From: Physcomitrium patens
Taxonomy: Eukaryota; Streptophyta; Bryopsida; Funariales; Funariaceae
Assembly: GCF_000002425.4 (NCBI RefSeq)
Contig: NC_037260.1
Coordinates: forward strand, 10,961,414 to 11,025,413
Length of the DNA: 64,000 bases
Direction: 5' to 3'
Part shown: piece by piece, positions 63,135 through 64,000 of the stretch
How positions within the stretch are numbered: the first letter of the stretch is position 1
Layout: every line of letters starts with the position of its first letter
Program-made: the position numbers and the translations under genes
The notes under the pieces: model-generated
The model's input: the letters and a program-made list of their open reading frames with translations, nothing else
Databases searched by the model: none
What the model was told of the DNA's origin: nothing

Positions 63135-64000
63135 TTTTACATAAGATATTATTCTATGGTTAAAAGACTATCATATACATTGTGATAGAGGTATAAAGGA
63201 GTATATTTAAATACAAATACTCTTTGAATAAAATTAATAAGATAATCGTTTTTAAAAAATAAAGTTTTAACAAAACAATAAGTACTTGTTATATTAGGAA
63301 GCCATTTCTTTTCTTCTTTCCCATTGGATGTGGCTTTTATTAAAAAAAAATTCTATTGGCTTTGACACAAGATATTCTATAAATAATATAAAGAATATTT
63401 TCTAAAATAGACTTATCAAGAAATTTAATAAATAATACATAAAAAATAGATTTTTTTTTTATAATAGATATATTATTTAAAAATATAAAATAAAGGAAGA
63501 AATGGTAGCCTCTAATACAAAAGTTTTATGATCTACCACAAGTTGATCTCAATATCTATTTTTTTTATTTGATATAGCAGTCTTTATAAGAAGAGAAGCT
63601 CAACTCTATCCAATTAAATAAAGTAAAAATAGAAAAAAGAAATAGAAGAAATATTGATGCACTTATAACAAGAAAAGAAAACTATAATAATTAATTTTTT
63701 TTATTTTCTATTAATATCAATGGCTAAATAAGAAAAGGCAATGCCACATTGATGCTATTCCAAATAATTTAAAAGATCTTCTTTACTAGGTTGAATGGAT
63801 CCAAAACAACTCATCTTTTAAGAGAAGAATTATTGCTTTTGAAATTTACATGGCTCTTAGCCAATATTTCTAAGAAAAAAACTTCTATCTATAGATAACT
63901 ACTGGAAGAATAGATATAATTTTTAATCTTTGATGTAAATAATATCACAAATATACACAAATACTTCAATAATTATTTGCATAATTTCAAGGAATAGAAG
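63135..64000. other. AT-rich sequence to window end
   Basis: Low GC. No domain was recognised. Confidence 0.5.

Overview
This is a nuclear window of a land plant. Spliced genes with GT-AG introns of about 100-500 bp encode plastid-type phosphoserine phosphatase and threonine synthase, a KANADI/GARP transcription factor, an EDM2-like PHD protein and a DUF3537 membrane protein. Compact genes set among very AT-rich, decayed retrotransposon sequence suggest a bryophyte-grade plant. A moss such as Sphagnum is my guess, not a conclusion. One 100-N run at 27837-27936 marks a scaffold gap.

Layout. 1-2.6 kb: 3' part of an EDM2-like gene (+), ending after its PHD/zinc-finger region. 2.6-15.9 kb: AT-rich repeats, holding a MITE at 3.2 kb and a Ty3/gypsy relic at 7.6-12.1 kb with diverged LTR-like copies in both orientations. 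15.9-27.1 kb: gene island with RPS5/uS7 (+), GPN-loop GTPase 1 (-) and phosphoserine phosphatase (+). 27.1-35.2 kb: gap, AT-rich repeats, a second gypsy relic and a second copy of the MITE family. 35.2-52.2 kb: second gene island with a GC-richer unassigned island at 35.2-35.6 kb, KANADI (+), an unassigned island at 44.8-45.9 kb, the DUF3537 gene (+) and threonine synthase (-). 52.4-64 kb: repeat territory with an L1-type LINE relic (endonuclease 55.3 kb, reverse transcriptase 56.3-57.4 kb, a C-terminal zinc-finger region at 62.7-62.9 kb), an unassigned GC-richer block at 58-60.3 kb, and a solo LTR at 62099-62670 flanked by 5-bp direct repeats.

The genes do not form one pathway. RPS5 and GPN1 serve translation and RNA polymerase assembly. 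Phosphoserine phosphatase and threonine synthase are plastid amino-acid enzymes. KANADI and the EDM2-like protein are regulatory. The observations most worth following are (1) the solo LTR with a ~50-bp tandem array of heat-shock-element-like motifs in front of a TATA box, (2) a 146-bp tandem duplication of the GPN-loop-coding part of the GPN1 gene, which puts a stop codon between two identical donors, (3) the EDM2-like gene that breaks off at a transposon field, (4) a GC-AG intron in phosphoserine phosphatase, and (5) the two-member MITE family. All coordinates and splice sites come from reading the sequence by eye; no alignment or database search was run.
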